Shown in pieces: positions 61,751-64,000 of a stretch of 64,000 bases of DNA. Under the pieces are notes generated by a model. It had not been told where the DNA came from and made no database searches. It worked only from the letters and a program-made list of their open reading frames with translations. This DNA is from an uncultured Prevotellaceae bacterium (GTDB lineage Bacteria; Bacteroidota; Bacteroidia; Bacteroidales; Bacteroidaceae). Both the position numbers and the translations under genes were made by a program. Positions within the stretch are counted from its first letter, which is position 1, and the number at the start of each line of letters is the position of its first letter. The DNA is taken from positions 1-64,000 of the forward strand of contig CAMVIB010000012.1 of NCBI GenBank assembly GCA_947167455.1. The letters are read 5' to 3'.

Positions 61751-61817
61751 ATGATTATCCGCAATCGTACCACCAAGACGCTTCCAGCGTCTTGGTGGTA
61801 CGATTGCGGATAATCAT
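61751..61817. repeat. 67-bp near-perfect palindrome, dispersed repeat copy 2
   Basis: Two 31-base arms (61751-61781 and 61787-61817) are exact reverse complements around the 5-base loop TTCCA. The outer sequence ATGATTATCCGCAATCGTAC is shared with the element at 7788-7867. It lies between convergent genes, so its transcript hairpin could end both. The arm replaces the 3' end of the GNAT gene, which suggests insertion. It can be read as a short peptide (MIIRNRTTKTL...) but this is a consequence of the repeat. Confidence 0.92.
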
Positions 61818-62233
61818 TAGCCGATTCGGTCGTAGAATGGTTGTCCTTATGGGTATCGATGCGGATGTTTGCTTCGTGCGAGAAGCAGAAATCCATTATA
61901 TCCTTGAAAATGCCATGTGTGTCGGGATAACTGGCAATCCGATGGATGACGTGATACGGTAGCTCATCATCAAGCCACCGACCATCATACATCTTGTCAT
62001 AGGTGGGTTCGGGAGACGGCAGGTAGGCACCCGACAATCTTGCCTTCATCCTCGATGACAAAGCCGCCATTCTTCTCGATGTCGGCCATGATGACATCCT
62101 CCGACGGATAGCCATTCACCCATTGGTGCAAATTGCCAGACTGCCGCATCATCTCTTTTGCCGCAACTATCACTCTCATGATCTCTGTCATATCCGACAG
62201 TATTGCCTCTCTGATAATCCTATTCTTGGTCAT
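61818..62233 (-). pseudogene. broken GNAT-family acetyltransferase
   Basis: The minus strand from ATG at 62233 reads a GNAT N terminus (IIREAILSDMTEIMRVIVAA, QSGNLHQWVNGYPSED, then GGFVIEDEGKIVG) and goes out of frame near 62021-62032. The next frame continues the same family: LPSPEPTYDKMYDGRWLDDE, YHVIHRIASYPD and IMDFCFSHEANIRIDTHKDN, which are the acetyl-CoA-binding and later strands. Similarity stops after DNH at about 61837, just before the palindrome at 61751-61817, so the last roughly 30 residues are gone. The net frameshift is about 5 missing bases by comparison with the family as I know it. Both lesions should abolish activity. It lies 14 bp beyond the regulator's stop. Confidence 0.8.
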
Positions 62234-62247
62234 CGTTATGGTGTGTT

Positions 62248-64000
62248 CTAATCGTCTGCGCTATGATTGTGTTCTGAGGACTCTTTTCCCCCATTTCGGT
62301 ACTCCGACGGCAGCACACCGAACACTTTCTTGAAGGAAGAGGAGAAGTTGCGGGCAGTGGCGAATCCCACACGGTCGGCTATTTCATTGATGGATAGCTG
62401 AGTGCTGGCCAGCAGCTGGGCGGCGTGCTTCAAGCGAACGTTACGTATGAATTCTGTGGGTGTGATGCCGAGCATGGTCTGCAGCTTCTTGTAGAGCGAA
62501 GCTCGGCTCATGGCAACATCGCGCGCCAGCATGTCGGCGTTGTACTGCTCGTCATCGATATGTCCTTCAATGGCTTTGAGCATCAGAGACACTAACTTTT
62601 CCTCCTCGGCATTGACGGTTATCTTGTCGGGGGCTATGTTGGCAGACGCTACAAACTGGTGCCGGGCTTCTTCGCGCAGCTGGAAGAGGCGGTTAACCCG
62701 CTGGTCGTTTTCGGCAATGAGGCGGGCGCGCTTTTTCTTGAGATACAAACCTGTCAGCCCCACCAGTCCTATCAGCCCCATGAGTGCATACAGCGTTTTC
62801 ATCCACCAAGTGCGCCACCACGGCGGACGGATGACAAAAGTCTTCGCGGTGACAGGGCCCCATTCGCCTGAAGTCGCAGATGCCTGGACTTCAAAATGGT
62901 ACTCTCCTGGAGGCAACGCCTTATAGTCTGCTATTCCCTGTCCCTTGCCATCACTGCAGAAATTCCAGTCATCCTCCAAACCGCAAAGGCGATAGCGGTA
63001 GCAATCGTGGGATGGGGTGGCATAATTGAGCGTAGAAAAACAAAAGGTGAGATTATTTTGGCTATAGGACAAGGATTCAGAGGTTGAAAGAGCCATTTCT
63101 CCGTTGACCGTCATCTTGGTGATGACAACAGAGTGGGGCTTCTCTTCTCCTATTTGTTCGTTGGGCTGGAAGGATACGGCCAGCCCGGCACCTGCAGCAA
63201 AGACGAGGCGTCCATCGTCCAGGAGCAGGGCAGCCCTGTCCATTGTCGCAATGGCGGGTATGCCGTCATCTGTGTTTAGATTTACTACGGTTGGTGTGAC
63301 GCGTGAAACACCAAATGATGTGCCAGCCCACACGTGTCCGTCTGCATCCATCACCAAACTGCGTATACAGTTATTTGTCAAGCCTTCAACCCGTTGGAAA
63401 AGGTAATGACAAGGGGGTGTGTAAGAAGAGGAGTCGGGGGTGAGGCAGAAAAGACCATTCTGTGTCCCTATCCATAAATGCCCCTCACGATCCGTTAACA
63501 TACAGTTATATTTACTGCTGTAGCGTTCTATTTCAGAAGCACAGGGGAACGGTGCCAGCGTGTCGGCCTGTGTGTCGAGCATGAAAGCCCCGTTTTGCGT
63601 ATAGACACCCATCCAGTCCCCATCCAAAGGGCAAGCTCCCACCATGAAACGGTACTGGTTCAAGGCCGGCAGCTTCGCGTTCAGGGACAGGATGGTGTGA
63701 TCCGGCAGAACGTAGGCCAGATGACAGAGTGAATCGCAGCGAAGCAGACGTCCGTCGTGCAGTTGAAGAACAAACATGGTCTGTCCGTTGCGCAGCGAGG
63801 CACCGCGCGCCCTTCCGATCAGCGGGTCAACGCCAGTGTGTACCTCGGGTTTGATGCGGTGTGGTGGCTGATAGAAGATGCCATTGGCACGGGTTCCTAT
63901 CCACAGTCCGCCCTGCCGGTCGGTGGAGGCAACGGTAACGTCTAAGACATGTATAGAATCAATAATCTGGAATTGTCGTGCTGTTGGTGGAGGAGTATTT
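62248..64000 (-). CDS. HTCS-like sensor regulator without kinase: propeller, Y_Y_Y, membrane segment, AraC domain (5' end outside window)
   Basis: The visible 583 residues are the C-terminal part; the frame stays open to the window edge. Reg_prop propeller blades (GGLWIGTRANGIFY, GHLWIGTQNGLFCL, GHVWAGTSFGVSRV) form a periplasmic sensor. A Y_Y_Y domain follows (LTFCFSTLNYATPSHDCYRYRLCGLEDDW, LPPGEYHFEVQA), then one membrane segment (about 400-422, MKTLYALMGLIGLVGLTGLYL). A short linker leads straight to an AraC helix-turn-helix domain (about 480-570, NADMLARDVAMSRASLYKKLQTMLGITPTEF and INEIADRVGFATARNFSSSFKKVFGVLPSEYR). The histidine kinase, ATPase and receiver domains of true hybrid two-component regulators are absent. 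It probably responds to an oligosaccharide and could control the nearby PUL. Confidence 0.85.
   Translation of the reverse strand, partial: NTPPPTARQFQIIDSIHVLDVTVASTDRQGGLWIGTRANGIFYQPPHRIKPEVHTGVDPLIGRARGASLRNGQTMFVLQLHDGRLLRCDSLCHLAYVLPDHTILSLNAKLPALNQYRFMVGACPLDGDWMGVYTQNGAFMLDTQADTLAPFPCASEIERYSSKYNCMLTDREGHLWIGTQNGLFCLTPDSSSYTPPCHYLFQRVEGLTNNCIRSLVMDADGHVWAGTSFGVSRVTPTVVNLNTDDGIPAIATMDRAALLLDDGRLVFAAGAGLAVSFQPNEQIGEEKPHSVVITKMTVNGEMALSTSESLSYSQNNLTFCFSTLNYATPSHDCYRYRLCGLEDDWNFCSDGKGQGIADYKALPPGEYHFEVQASATSGEWGPVTAKTFVIRPPWWRTWWMKTLYALMGLIGLVGLTGLYLKKKRARLIAENDQRVNRLFQLREEARHQFVASANIAPDKITVNAEEEKLVSLMLKAIEGHIDDEQYNADMLARDVAMSRASLYKKLQTMLGITPTEFIRNVRLKHAAQLLASTQLSINEIADRVGFATARNFSSSFKKVFGVLPSEYRNGGKESSEHNHSADD

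Noticed and set aside
61573..61962. Plus-strand open frame through the palindrome
   Set aside because: It starts inside the DHH gene in another frame and continues only because the palindrome happens to be open.

Overview
The window looks like chromosomal DNA of a plant-polysaccharide-degrading Bacteroidota, most likely Prevotellaceae. The support is two SusC/SusD pairs, an lpxD-lpxC-lpxA operon in Bacteroidales order, -7 promoter boxes of the TAnnTTTG type, a VirE/BT4734-type primase-helicase, a sensor regulator of the HTCS kind, and lipoprotein signals followed by acidic residues. Most genes are GC-rich with C/G third positions. The left 3.5 kb (hsdM and its surroundings) is visibly more AT-rich and looks acquired or decayed. 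I found no rRNA, tRNA, CRISPR array or intact insertion sequence.

Layout. 1-3.5 kb: minus-strand metallophosphoesterase and orphan type I methyltransferase hsdM, preceded by an internally deleted XRE regulator remnant, then a decayed intergenic stretch with a 22-bp tandem repeat and iteron-like motifs. 3.5-5.6 kb: a VirE/BT4734-like primase-helicase gene. 5.7-14.7 kb: an envelope and housekeeping operon (lpxD, lpxC, lpxA, a pRiA4b ORF-3-like gene, miaA, a class A PBP, a PIF1-like helicase). Its LpxC lacks the FabZ dehydratase half normally fused to it in this phylum, and an 80-bp dispersed repeat lies just downstream. 14.8-21.3 kb: a GH98 glycosidase, then minus-strand nuclease, GH43-like glycosidase and OadA/PycB-like carboxytransferase genes. 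The last of these has a C-terminal carrier-like domain without the biotinyl lysine.

21.8-54.6 kb is a large polysaccharide utilization locus (PUL). A first operon encodes GH97, GH3, GH31, GH43-CBM6 and a CE6-CE1 double esterase. A second runs FAS1 lipoprotein, SusC, SusD, FAS1 lipoprotein, FAS1 lipoprotein, SusC, SusD, then a terminator and a GH2 enzyme with its own promoter. Together with the nearby GH98, this enzyme set resembles PULs for highly decorated glucuronoarabinoxylan. The model is outside cutting by GH98, capture and import by the two SusCD pumps aided by surface FAS1 lipoproteins, and periplasmic trimming of acetyl/feruloyl, arabinosyl, galactosyl and xylosyl groups.

54.6-64 kb: a DUF6057-like membrane protein, a TolB/PD40 lipoprotein with a CxxCH motif, an S9B (DPP IV-like) peptidase, an NrnA-like DHH phosphoesterase, a 67-bp near-perfect palindrome that cuts off a frameshifted GNAT acetyltransferase pseudogene, and the 3' part of a sensor regulator. 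That regulator joins a periplasmic propeller, Y_Y_Y domain, one membrane segment and an AraC DNA-binding domain directly, with no histidine kinase or receiver. The most unusual items are the three-FAS1/double-SusCD operon, LpxC without FabZ, the dispersed palindromic and 22-bp repeats, and the kinase-less HTCS-like regulator.
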